In this document: piece after piece, positions 9,242 to 19,159 of the stretch
Layout: every line of letters starts with the position of its first letter
Position numbering within the stretch: position 1 is the stretch's first letter
Assembly: GCA_013140705.1 (NCBI GenBank)
Contig: JABFSH010000014.1
Location: 1-64,000, forward strand
Direction of reading: 5' to 3'
DNA length: 64,000 nucleotides
Origin: Methylococcaceae bacterium
GTDB lineage: Bacteria; Pseudomonadota; Gammaproteobacteria; Methylococcales; Methylomonadaceae
Position numbers and translations under genes: made by a program
The notes under the pieces: model-generated
The model's input: only the letters and a program-made list of their open reading frames with translations
What the model was told of the DNA's origin: nothing
Databases searched by the model: none

Positions 9242-10414
9242 TTAACTTCTTGATTTCAAAATAGCAACGGCAGGGAGTTCTTTACCTTCAAGAAATTCAA
9301 GGAAAGCGCCACCTCCTGTTGATGTATACGATACTCTATCTTCGATACCGTATTTATCAATGGCTGCCAGTGTGTCACCACCACCGGCAATTGAAAAGGC
9401 ACTGCTTTCAGCAATAGCGGTTGCCAGCGACTGTGTACCGTTACCAAACTGGTCAATTTCAAATACACCGACAGGGCCGTTCCAGACGATCGTGCCTGCC
9501 GATTTCAAAATGTTCGCGTATTGTTTCGCTGTGTCGGGACCGATATCCAGTATCAAATCATCCGCGTCGACATCAGCCACTTTTTTTACCGTTGCAACAG
9601 CGGATTCGGAAAACTCCTTGGCACAAACCACATCAACCGGAATTGGAATATCTGAACCCGCTTTCTTGGCATCGGCAATCAGGCGTTTGGCTTCATCAAT
9701 CAAATCGGCTTCGTACAGTGACTTTCCAACAGGAAAACCGGATGCGGCAATAAAGGTATTGGCAATGCCGCCGCCAACGATCAGTTGATCCACTTTTTCA
9801 GACAGTGATTTCAAGACCGTTAATTTGGTTGATACTTTGGAACCGCCGACAATCGCAACCAAAGGCTTGGTAGGGGTTTCAAGTGCTTTACCCAAAGCAT
9901 CCAATTCACTCGATAATAATGGCCCCGCACAAGCAATGGGCGCAAATTTTGCCACGCTGTGGGTTGACGCCTGGGCTCTATGAGCGGTACCGAATGCATC
10001 CATGACGAAGACATCGCATAAGGCCGCCATTTTCTGGCCGAGCGCATCGCTGTTTTTTTCTTCGCCGGTATTAAAACGAACATTTTCGCAAAGTACCACT
10101 TCGCCCGGCTGAATGGTAATGCCATTCAGCCAGTCTTTTTCCAGGCGTACCGGTTTGCCAAGCAGACTAGACAAACGTTCGGCTACAGGTTTTAATGAAG
10201 ACTCCTCATCATACTGGCCTTCAACAGGACGCCCCAAATGGGATAGCAACATGACAGCTGCACCGCCTGCCAGAGCTTTTTCAATGCTTGGCACACTGGC
10301 TTGAATGCGGATGTCACTGGTCACTTTGCCATTTTTTACCGGTACATTCAGATCCTGGCGTATCAATACGCGCTTGCCGGATAAGTCCAGATCAACCATT
10401 CGTTTTATCGACAT
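9242..10414 (-). CDS. pgk: Phosphoglycerate kinase
   Basis: PGK interconverts 1,3-bisphosphoglycerate plus ADP and 3-phosphoglycerate plus ATP in glycolysis and gluconeogenesis. The protein is 390 aa, normal length. The N-terminal substrate domain has [17 protein letters not shown] and SHLGRP; the hinge region has [13 protein letters not shown]-like [15 protein letters not shown] (~185-199); the nucleotide domain has [11 protein letters not shown] and the glycine-rich GGGDTLAAI near residue 347. It stands as a single gene here rather than in a gap-pgk-pyk-fba cluster. The ATG follows a GAGAGAA ribosome site. Confidence 0.97.
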   Translation of the reverse strand: MSIKRMVDLDLSGKRVLIRQDLNVPVKNGKVTSDIRIQASVPSIEKALAGGAAVMLLSHLGRPVEGQYDEESSLKPVAERLSSLLGKPVRLEKDWLNGITIQPGEVVLCENVRFNTGEEKNSDALGQKMAALCDVFVMDAFGTAHRAQASTHSVAKFAPIACAGPLLSSELDALGKALETPTKPLVAIVGGSKVSTKLTVLKSLSEKVDQLIVGGGIANTFIAASGFPVGKSLYEADLIDEAKRLIADAKKAGSDIPIPVDVVCAKEFSESAVATVKKVADVDADDLILDIGPDTAKQYANILKSAGTIVWNGPVGVFEIDQFGNGTQSLATAIAESSAFSIAGGGDTLAAIDKYGIEDRVSYTSTGGGAFLEFLEGKELPAVAILKSRS

Positions 10415-10504
10415 ATAAATTCTCTCGTTTTATGTTTAGGTAAATAAGTAATCATTTAGTTCAGGCAAAATGCCCCCTCTTTAATCGTTTGCAGGTCGTA
10501 TCAT

Positions 10505-11056
10505 CTATTTCCACTTGATGGAACAGCCGATGCTGGGAATTTGTTGCTGTGGGCCTGCACCTGTTTCGGCAATCAGCTTCATGGCTTCAAACAAATCGCG
10601 CCGGCAGTCTGCGGGTGCCGTTTCCTTCCGACTGGCGTCCAGTCTGCCTCTGTACTGCAGTTCGTAGTCTGCATTATACCCAAAAAAATCCGGAGTACAG
10701 ACGGCCCCATAAGATTTAGCCACTTGCTGGGTTTCATCGAGCAGATAGGGAAAGCCATAGTCATATTGGTCGGCAATCCGTTTCATATTCTCGAATGAAT
10801 CTTCGGGATATCCGGCAACATCATTGGACATGATGGCAACCGATTCAATGCCCAATTGTTTTAATTCGCGTGTATCCCGGATGATCCTGTCTCTGACTGC
10901 CTTAACATACGGACAATGATTGCAGATAAACATAACCAGCAAGCCGTTTTTGCCCATACATTGCTGCAGCGACCAGGTGCGACCCTCAATGCCGGGCAGA
11001 TCAAAATGCTGTGCTTTTTGGCCAAAGTCACAAATTGGGGTTTCTAGTGATATCAT
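10505..11056 (-). CDS. Thioredoxin-fold redoxin (AhpC/TSA-like)
   Basis: A 183 aa cytosolic redoxin; no signal peptide. The thioredoxin-like active site is CNHCPYV at about residues 45-51, the motif of the 'thioredoxin family / redoxin domain' group in which both cysteines replace the CGPC of thioredoxin. SNDVAGYPEDSFENMKRIAD and the cis-Pro region AVCTPDFFGY follow. Function is probably a peroxiredoxin- or thiol-reductase-like activity with unknown partner. About 90 bp lie between it and pgk, so it may be transcribed separately. Confidence 0.8.
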   Translation of the reverse strand: MISLETPICDFGQKAQHFDLPGIEGRTWSLQQCMGKNGLLVMFICNHCPYVKAVRDRIIRDTRELKQLGIESVAIMSNDVAGYPEDSFENMKRIADQYDYGFPYLLDETQQVAKSYGAVCTPDFFGYNADYELQYRGRLDASRKETAPADCRRDLFEAMKLIAETGAGPQQQIPSIGCSIKWK

Positions 11057-11238
11057 TGGTACTCCTTATAGACTGTAACCAGATACTTAAAAACAGGATC
11101 TGGACGGCAATATCCAGGTTCCATGGAGGGTTTTGAGTTTGCCATTCGTGGCACGGAGAACTGCTTTTCGGTTGGCAGGATGAGTTTGAACGTCATTAGA
11201 TAATGTAGAATAATGGAAAGTTTTTAAACCACGTACTG

Positions 11239-12054
11239 TCAATCGTATTGGCTCAAACCCTTTTCGGCACGTATAAAATCATTTTGTTGCAGACGTTCCA
11301 TTAATCGCCGTAAATTTTGATCGTGCTGGCTTTGGTCATTTTGACGATGCCATAGATGCAGGACTGGTACCGCAAAACGACCTTCCTTGCGTTTAACGCC
11401 GTTATGTATCAGTCGTATGACAAGATCTGAATCTTCATAACCCCATCCCTCGAATAGCTCGTCAAAGCCGTTAACCTCGATAAAATCCTGTTTCCAAATA
11501 CCGAGATTACATGTCATTGCCTTCTGCCAATGTCGAGGTTTGATGGTTCTGAGTGGCCCCAAAGGCAACCGCAGCAGCGGGGCAATTCGATTAATCTTCC
11601 CGGCTAGCCGATATAAAAAGAAATTACGGAATGATAGCTCGTAAAGTGCGATTGGTTTATTCAGTACGGCCTGAGTGAAAGGTTTGCTTAATAAAACCCG
11701 GTTACCGGGAACAAAATAACCTTGGCGTGCTAAATTTCGATGCGTACTGATAAAGTCCGGAAAGACTATACAATCGCCATCGATAAAAATCAAATAGTCA
11801 CCGATACTATTGGCAACTGCTTTGTTTCGAATGGTCCCAGCTCTAAATCCTCGATCATCATGACGAATATGTTTGAGCGGAACCGGTCCCTTGAAAAACC
11901 GATCTTTTAGCATGTCTGCCGTTGCATGGCTTGAGCCATCATCTGCAACCAGGATTTCAAAATGATGATCGACTTGAGCAAAAAGGCTTTGCAGGCTGGC
12001 GGCAAGCGCTTCGGGCCAGTTGTAGGTGGTGATGATGACAGAAATCAGATTCAC
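11239..12054 (-). CDS. Family 2 glycosyltransferase
   Basis: A 271 aa GT-A enzyme that would transfer a sugar from an NDP-sugar, probably onto lipopolysaccharide or another surface glycan. ISVIITTYNWPEALAASLQS at the N-terminus is the GT2 nucleotide-binding strand. The metal-binding acidic motif is in FIDGDCIVF (~residue 95), and GFDELFEGWGYEDSDLVIR matches the C-terminal galactosyltransferase-like segment that includes the catalytic ED. The start is GTG at 12054, which overlaps the stop of the upstream waaE-like gene by 3 bases (GTGA), so the two form one translationally coupled unit. Confidence 0.88.
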   Translation of the reverse strand: MNLISVIITTYNWPEALAASLQSLFAQVDHHFEILVADDGSSHATADMLKDRFFKGPVPLKHIRHDDRGFRAGTIRNKAVANSIGDYLIFIDGDCIVFPDFISTHRNLARQGYFVPGNRVLLSKPFTQAVLNKPIALYELSFRNFFLYRLAGKINRIAPLLRLPLGPLRTIKPRHWQKAMTCNLGIWKQDFIEVNGFDELFEGWGYEDSDLVIRLIHNGVKRKEGRFAVPVLHLWHRQNDQSQHDQNLRRLMERLQQNDFIRAEKGLSQYD

Positions 12055-12803
12055 GCAAGGCGGCCTTTCTTTTTCTGCAAATTCAGTAGCTTCAGATATT
12101 TATAATAAGTGCCTTCCGCATTCGATATCGATAGCATCAGTCCTTCCTGGCCATCTAAAAAAGCGGCTTTTAGGCAATACGTACGAAAAAAACTCCATAG
12201 TCCTTTTAGTATCGCCTGAATTAAACAGGTTCTTTTACCGGCTTGATAAAGCTTTTCGGCGCCCAGCGAAGAATAGTGATTTATTTTATGCAGCACTTCC
12301 TCCGGATCAATGAAAGCCTCGTGCAGTATGGGCATACTGAGTTTATCTGTTTTTCCGTCAATAATAATTCGTTCGTGAACGGGATTATCGGTAAAGCGCC
12401 CCCGATTGCGTTGAAATAATCGCAAGACATAATCCGGCCACCAGCCTCCATGTCGAATATCCTTGCCGCAATAACTGGATAAACGCGGTATCCAATAGCC
12501 ATCGATCTCTGACTGAGTGATGGCCTGTTGTATTTCTGCGGTCAGTTCAGCAGTCAACCATTCATCGGCATCCAGTGAGAGTACCCAATCGCCTGTGGCC
12601 ATTTTCAGTGCACGTTGTTTCTGCAGACCAAAGCCCGGCCAGTCTGTTTCGAAAACCTGCTCCGTGTAGCGTAGGCAAAGGGCTACGGTGTCGTCGTCAC
12701 TGCCGGAATCCAGAACAATAAGTTCATCCGCCCAGGCTACCGAATCAAGGCAGCGACAGATATTTCGGGATTCATTTTTTGTGATGATGATGACGCTTAA
12801 CAT
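12051..12803 (-). CDS. WaaE/KdtX-like family 2 glycosyltransferase
   Basis: A 250 aa GT2 enzyme resembling WaaE/KdtX, which add glucose to the LPS inner-core heptose. Key motifs: LSVIIITKNESRNICRCLDS at the N-terminus, ADELIVLDSGSDDDTV, and the DxD-type SLDADEWLT near residue 75. GGWWPDYVLRLFQRN and the C-terminal helical region with a hydrophobic patch (residues ~195-220) fit the family, which attaches to the inner membrane. The donor and acceptor cannot be told from sequence. It is co-directional and overlapping with the second GT2 gene downstream. Confidence 0.83.
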   Translation of the reverse strand: MLSVIIITKNESRNICRCLDSVAWADELIVLDSGSDDDTVALCLRYTEQVFETDWPGFGLQKQRALKMATGDWVLSLDADEWLTAELTAEIQQAITQSEIDGYWIPRLSSYCGKDIRHGGWWPDYVLRLFQRNRGRFTDNPVHERIIIDGKTDKLSMPILHEAFIDPEEVLHKINHYSSLGAEKLYQAGKRTCLIQAILKGLWSFFRTYCLKAAFLDGQEGLMLSISNAEGTYYKYLKLLNLQKKKGRLA

Positions 12804-12918
12804 GGAACTGACATAAGGATGAGCGGATGAATAATGATAACTTCTAAAAGGGTTGATGGAAATCTGGACGCTTAATGAAGGGAGGGGAGCGATAATGTAA
12901 TTCCAGCAAACAAACCCT

Positions 12919-12950
12919 TTTACTGGGATTTACGTTTTTATCCCAGTAAA
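12919..12950 (-). terminator. Strong hairpin between dodecin and the glycosyltransferase pair
   Basis: Arms 12919-12929 and 12940-12950 are perfectly complementary over 11 bp with a 10-base loop. It lies in the 232 bp gap downstream of the amgK-murU-dodecin operon. No clear T-run follows on either strand, so it may be a weak terminator, a transcript-protecting hairpin or a leader element of the waaE-like gene. Confidence 0.35.
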
Positions 12951-13035
12951 TTACGCCTGGGTGGTCTTCAATCCCGCACGCTCAGACATGAAACCCAACT
13001 AATGGAGACTGCAAGGCGGCAAGCGCTTTCAGGTT

Positions 13036-13245
13036 TTACTCGGTCAATGAAAAGCCGATTTTAATGGTAACCTGCCAATGGGCCACCTTGCCTTCGATAA
13101 TGTGTCCACGGGTTTCGACGACTTCAAACCAGCGCATATCATGAATGGTTTTAGATGCCTTGCTAATCGCGTTTTCAATGGCGGCTTGTATGCTAACCGA
13201 AGATGATCCGGTCAATTCAATTTTTTTATAGATATGATCAGGCAT
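13036..13245 (-). CDS. Dodecin, flavin-storage protein
   Basis: Dodecins are small dodecameric proteins that bind flavins (or CoA) and buffer free flavin. The 69 aa sequence matches the family almost end to end: IYKKIELTGSSSVSIQAAIE at 6-25, the flavin-stacking Trp in MRWFEV near residue 39, GHIIEGKVAHWQVTIKIGF, typical of the beta-alpha-beta-beta fold. It is 9 bp downstream of murU and probably cotranscribed, though functionally unrelated. Confidence 0.92.
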   Translation of the reverse strand: MPDHIYKKIELTGSSSVSIQAAIENAISKASKTIHDMRWFEVVETRGHIIEGKVAHWQVTIKIGFSLTE

Positions 13246-13254
13246 GGTTATTTC

Positions 13255-13920
13255 TCACTGGGTGTAGTGTTGATGAAGTTCCTTCAGTCGTTCGGGCGTT
13301 CCAATGTCCATCCAGAAACCGGAATATTTTTGCCCCGTGACATGGTAGTCAGAGATGGCTTTGCGTAACAGTGGCCCCAGCTTGCTTTTACCTGGTGGTG
13401 TGTCTGCAAATAGTTCGGGATGATAAAGACCAATGCCGCTAAAGGTCAATAAAGCAGCACCGCTTTCCGACAGATAACCTGCATTGTCCAAAGCGAAGTC
13501 GCCAAGCGGATGATGGTCCGGATTATCGACCAGCACCAGGTGGGCCAAATCTACAGTTTGATTTTTGAGCTCGGCAAAAGGAAAATCAGTGGCGATATCG
13601 CCGTTGACCACTAAAAACGTGTGCTGGCCAAGCAAGGGTAAAGCATTGATAATGCCGCCAGCTGTTTCCAGCGCTTCGTCACCTTCCGGCGAATACTGGA
13701 GGAGGGCGCCAAACTGTTCACCATCGCCTAAGGCGTCTTCAATCTGTTTGCCTAGATAGGCGTGATTGATGACGATTTCATAAAAGCCGGCAGACACCAG
13801 TTGCTTGATCGTGTGTACGATAAGTGGTTTGTCAGCCACCGAAAGTAAGGGTTTAGGGGTATAGTCAGTCAGAGGCCGCATTCTCTCGCCACGGCCGGCG
13901 GCCAGAATCATTGCTTTCAT
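13255..13920 (-). CDS. murU: N-acetylmuramate 1-phosphate uridylyltransferase
   Basis: MurU makes UDP-MurNAc from MurNAc-1-phosphate in the cell-wall recycling bypass known from Pseudomonas. The 221 aa nucleotidyltransferase has the signature AAGRGERMRPLTDYTPKPLL at residues 6-25, VNGDIATDFPF with the metal-binding Asp, and FSGIGLYHPELF. Its overlap (4 bp, ATGA) with the kinase gene amgK and the location next to lptD reproduce the Pseudomonas arrangement, which is the main reason for choosing murU over other sugar-phosphate nucleotidyltransferases. Confidence 0.9.
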   Translation of the reverse strand: MKAMILAAGRGERMRPLTDYTPKPLLSVADKPLIVHTIKQLVSAGFYEIVINHAYLGKQIEDALGDGEQFGALLQYSPEGDEALETAGGIINALPLLGQHTFLVVNGDIATDFPFAELKNQTVDLAHLVLVDNPDHHPLGDFALDNAGYLSESGAALLTFSGIGLYHPELFADTPPGKSKLGPLLRKAISDYHVTGQKYSGFWMDIGTPERLKELHQHYTQ

Positions 13921-14915
13921 GCTGTGATGCTGTGAGTAAGCGGCAAAACCTGCTCGTCTAAAAACTGACTAAATTGAGCCAGCTCCGGATATGCTTGAGC
14001 TTGCGTCTTAACGTAATTTAAGGTGCGGGGTATGTCTTTTAGATAGCTGGATTTACCATCACGCAAGTTAAGGCGTGAAAATATGCCGATCGCTTTAAGA
14101 TGTCTTTGCATGCCCATCAAATCGAACCAACGCTTGAAGGGAGCTATTCCACAGTGTATTAACCCCGCTTGCAGAAGTCGATGATGATAACGGGAAACCC
14201 ACGCAAGAACCTGTTGCTCAGGCCAGGCAATATAACAGTCACGAAGTAATGACACCAGATCGTAAGTTATAGGACCGACAACAGCATCCTGAAAATCGAG
14301 AATACCTGGGGAGTTGTCGTTCAATACCATCAAATTGCGTGAATGGAAATCACGATGTACGCAGGTGACTGGTTGTTCCAAAGCCGAATGAATCAGTAGC
14401 TCATAAACTGGTTTTTGAATCGATTCAGGAATCTGTATGTCCAGCGATTGCCCTAAAAACCATTCGTCAAAAATGTTTAACTCCCGCTTAAGCAAGGCTT
14501 CGTTATAGTGCGGCAAACAGCAATCTTCTAGTTCGATGTTTACTTGTAATTTTAATAGACTGTTGAAAGCACTTTCATATAGCGCTTCAACCGTGTGGGA
14601 GTTGAGTTGATCAAGAAAACCATCGGAACCGAAATCTTCGAGCAATAAAAATCCGTCGGACTGGTTGATATGAAATATATCGGGTACATGGACTTTTGCC
14701 TTTCGCAGTAGCTTGGCAACTCGAATAAAGGGCTCGATATTTTCTTTGTCCGGCGGCGCATCCATGACGATGTATTGACCTGATGCCGTTTTAACTCTAA
14801 AGTAGCGGCGGAAGCTGGCATCGCTGGAAGCGGGGTCGAAGGCGATTATGGTCATTAATAAGTCATTCTCAAGCCAGTCCAGCATAGCTAGAATCCTTAA
14901 GTCTTCAGGTATCAT
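13917..14915 (-). CDS. amgK: Anomeric MurNAc/GlcNAc kinase
   Basis: AmgK phosphorylates MurNAc at C1, feeding MurU. The 332 aa protein has an aminoglycoside-phosphotransferase fold: ASFRRYFRV (residues ~32-40) in the N-lobe, YIVMDAPPDKENIEPFIRVA, the catalytic loop CVHRDFHSRNLM (~192-203) with its Asp, and the metal-binding ILDFQDAVVGP (~210-220). The frame offers internal starts but the first ATG gives a normal-length protein. It is transcribed divergently from lptD with about 110 bp between them. Confidence 0.9.
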   Translation of the reverse strand: MIPEDLRILAMLDWLENDLLMTIIAFDPASSDASFRRYFRVKTASGQYIVMDAPPDKENIEPFIRVAKLLRKAKVHVPDIFHINQSDGFLLLEDFGSDGFLDQLNSHTVEALYESAFNSLLKLQVNIELEDCCLPHYNEALLKRELNIFDEWFLGQSLDIQIPESIQKPVYELLIHSALEQPVTCVHRDFHSRNLMVLNDNSPGILDFQDAVVGPITYDLVSLLRDCYIAWPEQQVLAWVSRYHHRLLQAGLIHCGIAPFKRWFDLMGMQRHLKAIGIFSRLNLRDGKSSYLKDIPRTLNYVKTQAQAYPELAQFSQFLDEQVLPLTHSITA

Positions 14916-14959
14916 AAGTATTGGGTCAGATTAGTTCTATCGCTGTAGAAAATTAAGGT

Positions 14960-14980
14960 AAAATGCCTGTCCGGCATTTT
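14960..14980. promoter_or_regulatory. Stem-loop in the amgK-lptD divergent promoter region
   Basis: AAAATGCC at 14960-14967 and GGCATTTT at 14973-14980 form a perfect 8 bp stem with a 5-base loop, 43 bp before the lptD ATG. It could be an operator half-site pair or a leader hairpin. Only the symmetry is seen; function is unknown. Confidence 0.4.
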
Positions 14981-15023
14981 ATTCGATTTGCGACCCACTA
15001 AGCTACTATAACTTATACGACTT

Positions 15024-17855
15024 ATGCTCCGCCGCTTATTTTTGTTTTTCCTACCATCAATTTCCGTCAATGTCAGTTTAGCCAGTGAAGCTTCCTGGGA
15101 TTGTCAACAAAGCAAAGATAATAAAGAATGGGTCTGTGTTGGTGATAAAAAACCAGTTGCGGCAGAAACTCAAGTCAAGCCCCAGACTACGCAGGAAAAA
15201 CCATCAACGCCATCCAATACGGTGGAAAAAAATGTGCCTGCACCCGTTAAGGCGGTTGAGAATGCAGAACCCATAGAAAACAAAAAGATAGCAAGCAATC
15301 CAGCAGTTACGAAATTCGCTAATAAACCTTCACGATCCAACGTTTTGGCTACCCGAAAGCCAGCCAGCATTGATGTAAAACCGGAGACTAAAGAACCGAC
15401 TGCTCAAGGCTGGACATGCGGCGCCAAGGGCAATGATGAGCAGTGGGATTGCAAACTGGTAGGAGCTGATCCAAAAGGCCAGGCCCAGGTTGTTAAGTCA
15501 GAAAGTTACGGATTCAGTTTGTTAGAACCTGCCTTCGATCACCGTCAGGAGCAAACCTTCAGGACACTGACATCCAATCTGCCTCATGATCCATGGGAAA
15601 ACTGCACCGTACATATGGGCACAGGTCATGAGATTGTGCGCGGGAAAGACCTCAGAACATCGTCGCCATTAGATGTTAAATCAGATTATTCGGAAATCTT
15701 TGATAACGAGATCGGCAGTTATTATGGCAACGTTGAAATGAACCGAGGCGATCAGCGATCATCCTCTCACACGGCAAATTATGATTCCGTATCGGAAACA
15801 CTCGATTTGCAAGGGGGTGTTTATTATAGTGAAGACGAATTGGCATTGTATAGTGAATCGGCCACGCTTAAACTGGCATCGGATCAGGCCAAGTTAAGGG
15901 ATACCTTATTTATAGCGCCGACCACGCCCATCAGAGGCCGCGCAAAAGTGGTTTATCGCGATAACAAAGACTTATCACGTTACAAACAGGTAGCGTATAC
16001 CAGTTGTAAACCCGGCAATCAGGACTGGGTTGTTCATGCGTCCGAATTAAAAGTCAATTACGCCACCGGTAAAGGCGCCGCAAAAAATGCCTGGCTTGAA
16101 GCCAAAGGTCTGCCGGTATTCTATCTGCCTTATCTGTCTTTTCCAATTGATGACCGAAGGCTTTCCGGTTTTCTTGCACCTTCCTATAACTATACGCAAA
16201 CTGGCGGCTTTAGTATTAATGTGCCGTATTACTGGAACATTGCTCCCAACTATGACGCAACTTTCAATCCTAAATATTTTGCCAAGCGTGGTATGTTGCT
16301 GGGAGCAAATTTCCGTTATCTGTTCGAAAAAACCAGAGGTAATCTGGCCTTTGAAATCCTGCCGTATGATAGCGTAAGAGATCGTTCGCGTTTTTTAGGA
16401 TCGTTTAAAAATCATGCCCGCTTGACGGATCATATCAGTTCAAACATGGATTTGAATTATGTATCGGATAAGGACTATTTCTCCGAGTTAGGCAACGCGC
16501 TAAGCTTTACCAACTTCAGTTTTATCAAGAGCACGGCCGATGTTAACTATATAAGGGAAGGTGTTTCTTTGATCGGTCGATTTGTAAATTACCAATCGGT
16601 TGATCCGACCTTAAGCGATGTGCGTCTTCCGTACAAAAGATTGCCGCAGGTCAATTTCAACTTGAACCATTCTTTTAAGTTCATGCCTCTGGATACTGCA
16701 CTTGACAGTGAATATGTGTATTTCCAGCATAATAACCTTATTGATGGTCAACGAGTTAACGTCAAACCCTCCATCAGCTTTCCTCTTCATACGACAAGCG
16801 CTTTTTTGACGCCTAAAATGTCTCTTCAGCACACTCAATATGAATTGAATAATCTTAGTAACACCGGATATGCTCCTGGAACACCCACTAATGTTGGCAC
16901 GGCAAGCACGATCAGCAGAACCTTGCCTATATTTTCTGTTGATAGCGGCCTGTTTTTTGAACGCGATGTTAATATGTTTAAAACTGCCTTGACTCATACT
17001 CTGGAGCCGCGCTTATTTTATTTATACATTCCCTATAAAGATCAGAGCAATATTCCAGCCTTCGATTCGTCATTGTATGATTTTTGGTTTAACAGCTTAT
17101 ATAGAGAAAACCGTTTCAGTGGCTCGGATAGAGTTCAGGATGCCAATCAGCTTTCAGCAGCCATAACCTCACGTCTGATTGATCCGGCTTCGGGGCGAGA
17201 ACGCCTGCGATTGGACCTAGGCGAAATTGTTTATTTTCGTGATAGGCGAGTTACAGCACCAATCGTTGTCAGGGGTTTTCTGCAGCCGACACCACCTGAA
17301 ACAAGTACCTGGTCGAACTTTGTGGCCGAATTAGGTAGTGAGATCAACCGTCATGTTGCAATCGAAACAGGCATACAGTGGAATCCGCAAAACAGTGATG
17401 TAGAAAGAGGCAAAGCTATTTTGCATTTAACGAATGAGCCCAATGAACTCTTCAATATTGGTTATATGTATCGAAAAAACCCGTTAGTTACCAATTTGAA
17501 TAACGGCAATCGGGTTAATGACATTATTCAAAGCGATGTGTCGTTTCGCTGGCCCGTTTACGATGACTGGTACGCAATCGGCCGTTGGCAATATTCGTTG
17601 CTTTACAATAGAACTCAGGAGAGTTTTCTGGGTCTCGAGAAAGAAAATTGTTGTTGGCGTTTTCGCATTATCGGAAGACATTATGTCAATGGCTTAATTA
17701 ACACCGCCATTACTGATGCCAATGCTCAAGCAGCACAGGGTGTCAGCCAAACTGGAGTATTTTTCCAGATAGAACTTAAAGGCTTAACCGGTCTGGGGCA
17801 AAAACTCGACGAATTCTTTGAACAAAATATCTCGGGCTATCGGAAATCTGAGTAA
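15024..17855 (+). CDS. lptD: LPS-assembly protein LptD
   Basis: LptD is the outer-membrane beta-barrel that inserts lipopolysaccharide with LptE. The 943 aa protein is somewhat longer than the ~780-920 aa usual range because of a ~150 residue N-terminal linker. A signal peptide (residues 1-~21) is followed by two WxC-x(8-9)-WxC repeats (near 25 and 130) joined by a low-complexity Lys/Pro/Glu-rich linker, then the LptA-like jellyroll (YYGNVEMNRGDQR from ~230) and the barrel. The conserved cysteines appear: YTSCKPG in the plug region and the adjacent pair ENCCWRF near the C-terminus, matching the disulfide pairs of E. coli. The barrel ends KSE after FFQIELKGL. The stop overlaps the surA start. 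Confidence 0.95.
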   Translation: MLRRLFLFFLPSISVNVSLASEASWDCQQSKDNKEWVCVGDKKPVAAETQVKPQTTQEKPSTPSNTVEKNVPAPVKAVENAEPIENKKIASNPAVTKFANKPSRSNVLATRKPASIDVKPETKEPTAQGWTCGAKGNDEQWDCKLVGADPKGQAQVVKSESYGFSLLEPAFDHRQEQTFRTLTSNLPHDPWENCTVHMGTGHEIVRGKDLRTSSPLDVKSDYSEIFDNEIGSYYGNVEMNRGDQRSSSHTANYDSVSETLDLQGGVYYSEDELALYSESATLKLASDQAKLRDTLFIAPTTPIRGRAKVVYRDNKDLSRYKQVAYTSCKPGNQDWVVHASELKVNYATGKGAAKNAWLEAKGLPVFYLPYLSFPIDDRRLSGFLAPSYNYTQTGGFSINVPYYWNIAPNYDATFNPKYFAKRGMLLGANFRYLFEKTRGNLAFEILPYDSVRDRSRFLGSFKNHARLTDHISSNMDLNYVSDKDYFSELGNALSFTNFSFIKSTADVNYIREGVSLIGRFVNYQSVDPTLSDVRLPYKRLPQVNFNLNHSFKFMPLDTALDSEYVYFQHNNLIDGQRVNVKPSISFPLHTTSAFLTPKMSLQHTQYELNNLSNTGYAPGTPTNVGTASTISRTLPIFSVDSGLFFERDVNMFKTALTHTLEPRLFYLYIPYKDQSNIPAFDSSLYDFWFNSLYRENRFSGSDRVQDANQLSAAITSRLIDPASGRERLRLDLGEIVYFRDRRVTAPIVVRGFLQPTPPETSTWSNFVAELGSEINRHVAIETGIQWNPQNSDVERGKAILHLTNEPNELFNIGYMYRKNPLVTNLNNGNRVNDIIQSDVSFRWPVYDDWYAIGRWQYSLLYNRTQESFLGLEKENCCWRFRIIGRHYVNGLINTAITDANAQAAQGVSQTGVFFQIELKGLTGLGQKLDEFFEQNISGYRKSE

Positions 17856-19159
17856 TGTTTATTAGGAAAAAAATGAAAACCACATTGCTATTTATTTTTA
17901 TCATAAGCTTGCTCGTTAGCAGCTATACCTTGCAAGCAGAAGTTCTGGATAAAATAGCTGCTGTCGTGGATGACGACGTAATTCTTGAAGGCGAGTTGGA
18001 TAGTGAAGTATCAACCATCATGCAGCGAATCAAAGCTAGCAACACGCAGGTGCCTCCCGACTTCATTTTGCGCAAGCAGGTTCTGGAAAAAATGATCATT
18101 GATAAACTTCAACGTCAGCTTGCCGACCGTGCAGGGATAAAGGTTACCGAAGAAATGCTCAATAACTCAGCCGCCGATATTGCCCAAAGAAATAACATGA
18201 ATATTGAACAATTCAAGGCCGAACTGGAAGGACAAGGCATTAGCTATAAAAACTTCTTGGAAAACATGCGTAACGAGATCATCATTAATCAGTTGCGCGC
18301 CAGAGAAATCGGGGGGCGTATTAAAGTGACCGATCAGGAAGTTGAACACGCCATGGAAACTCAGGAAAAGATAGGCGACGAAGATGTGCAGTACCATCTG
18401 GGACATATTTTAATCGCCGTTAAAGAAGGTGCTTCGGCCAGTGAAATCGATAAAGCCCAAAATAGAGCACAAGAGTTAGTCACAAAATTAAGGGCAGGGC
18501 AGGATTTTACCGAAGCCGCGATGGGAGAATCTAGCGACAGCAATGCCTTAAAAGGTGGTGACCTGGGCTGGCGCAAAAAAGAAGATATCCCCACATTGTT
18601 TGTTGACAGTATTGCCACCATGTCGCAAGGAATTGTGGCGGAACCAATACGAAGCCCGAGTGGATTTCATATAATAAAAATGCTTGAAATCAAAGGTTCT
18701 GCCACTGGAACTCATATGGTAACCAAGACGAAGGTCAGACATATTCTGATAAAAACGAACGAACTCGTTGATGATAACGAAGCTAAAAAACGACTGCTCG
18801 TTTTGAAAGCCCGAATTGCCGATGGCGATGATTTTTCAGCTCTCGCGCGCGCGCATTCTGATGACAAAGGTTCGGCGCTAAAAGGAGGATTGCTGGATTG
18901 GGTTGGACCTGGGGACTTAGTGAAGCCATTTGAAGAAACCATGGAAAAATTGGCCATCAAAGAACTGAGCGAACCTGTACAGACACAATTTGGCTGGCAT
19001 TTAATACAAGTTCTGGAACGTGAAAACAAGGACAATAGCCAGGAGTATAAAAAGAATTTAGTGAGAGATGCCATCCGCAAGCGTAAAATTGAAGAGGAAA
19101 CCGAACTCTGGTTACGAAGATTGCGGGATGAAGCCTTTGTAGAAATTTATAATCCTTAG
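17855..19159 (+). CDS. surA: Periplasmic chaperone / peptidyl-prolyl isomerase SurA
   Basis: SurA escorts outer-membrane proteins, including LptD, through the periplasm. The 434 aa protein has a signal peptide (hydrophobic stretch TTLLFIFIISLLVSSYTLQA), the SurA N-domain (~30-170), two parvulin domains (first around YHLGHILIAV to GGDLGWR and SGFHIIKM; second from KVRHILIKT to GGLLDWVGPGDLV and GWHLIQV), and a charged C-terminal helix. Both PPIase domains look complete. The ATG overlaps the lptD TAA by one base; an internal ATG at 17873 would also leave a good signal peptide. pdxA, often next, is absent here. Confidence 0.95.
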   Translation: MFIRKKMKTTLLFIFIISLLVSSYTLQAEVLDKIAAVVDDDVILEGELDSEVSTIMQRIKASNTQVPPDFILRKQVLEKMIIDKLQRQLADRAGIKVTEEMLNNSAADIAQRNNMNIEQFKAELEGQGISYKNFLENMRNEIIINQLRAREIGGRIKVTDQEVEHAMETQEKIGDEDVQYHLGHILIAVKEGASASEIDKAQNRAQELVTKLRAGQDFTEAAMGESSDSNALKGGDLGWRKKEDIPTLFVDSIATMSQGIVAEPIRSPSGFHIIKMLEIKGSATGTHMVTKTKVRHILIKTNELVDDNEAKKRLLVLKARIADGDDFSALARAHSDDKGSALKGGLLDWVGPGDLVKPFEETMEKLAIKELSEPVQTQFGWHLIQVLERENKDNSQEYKKNLVRDAIRKRKIEEETELWLRRLRDEAFVEIYNP

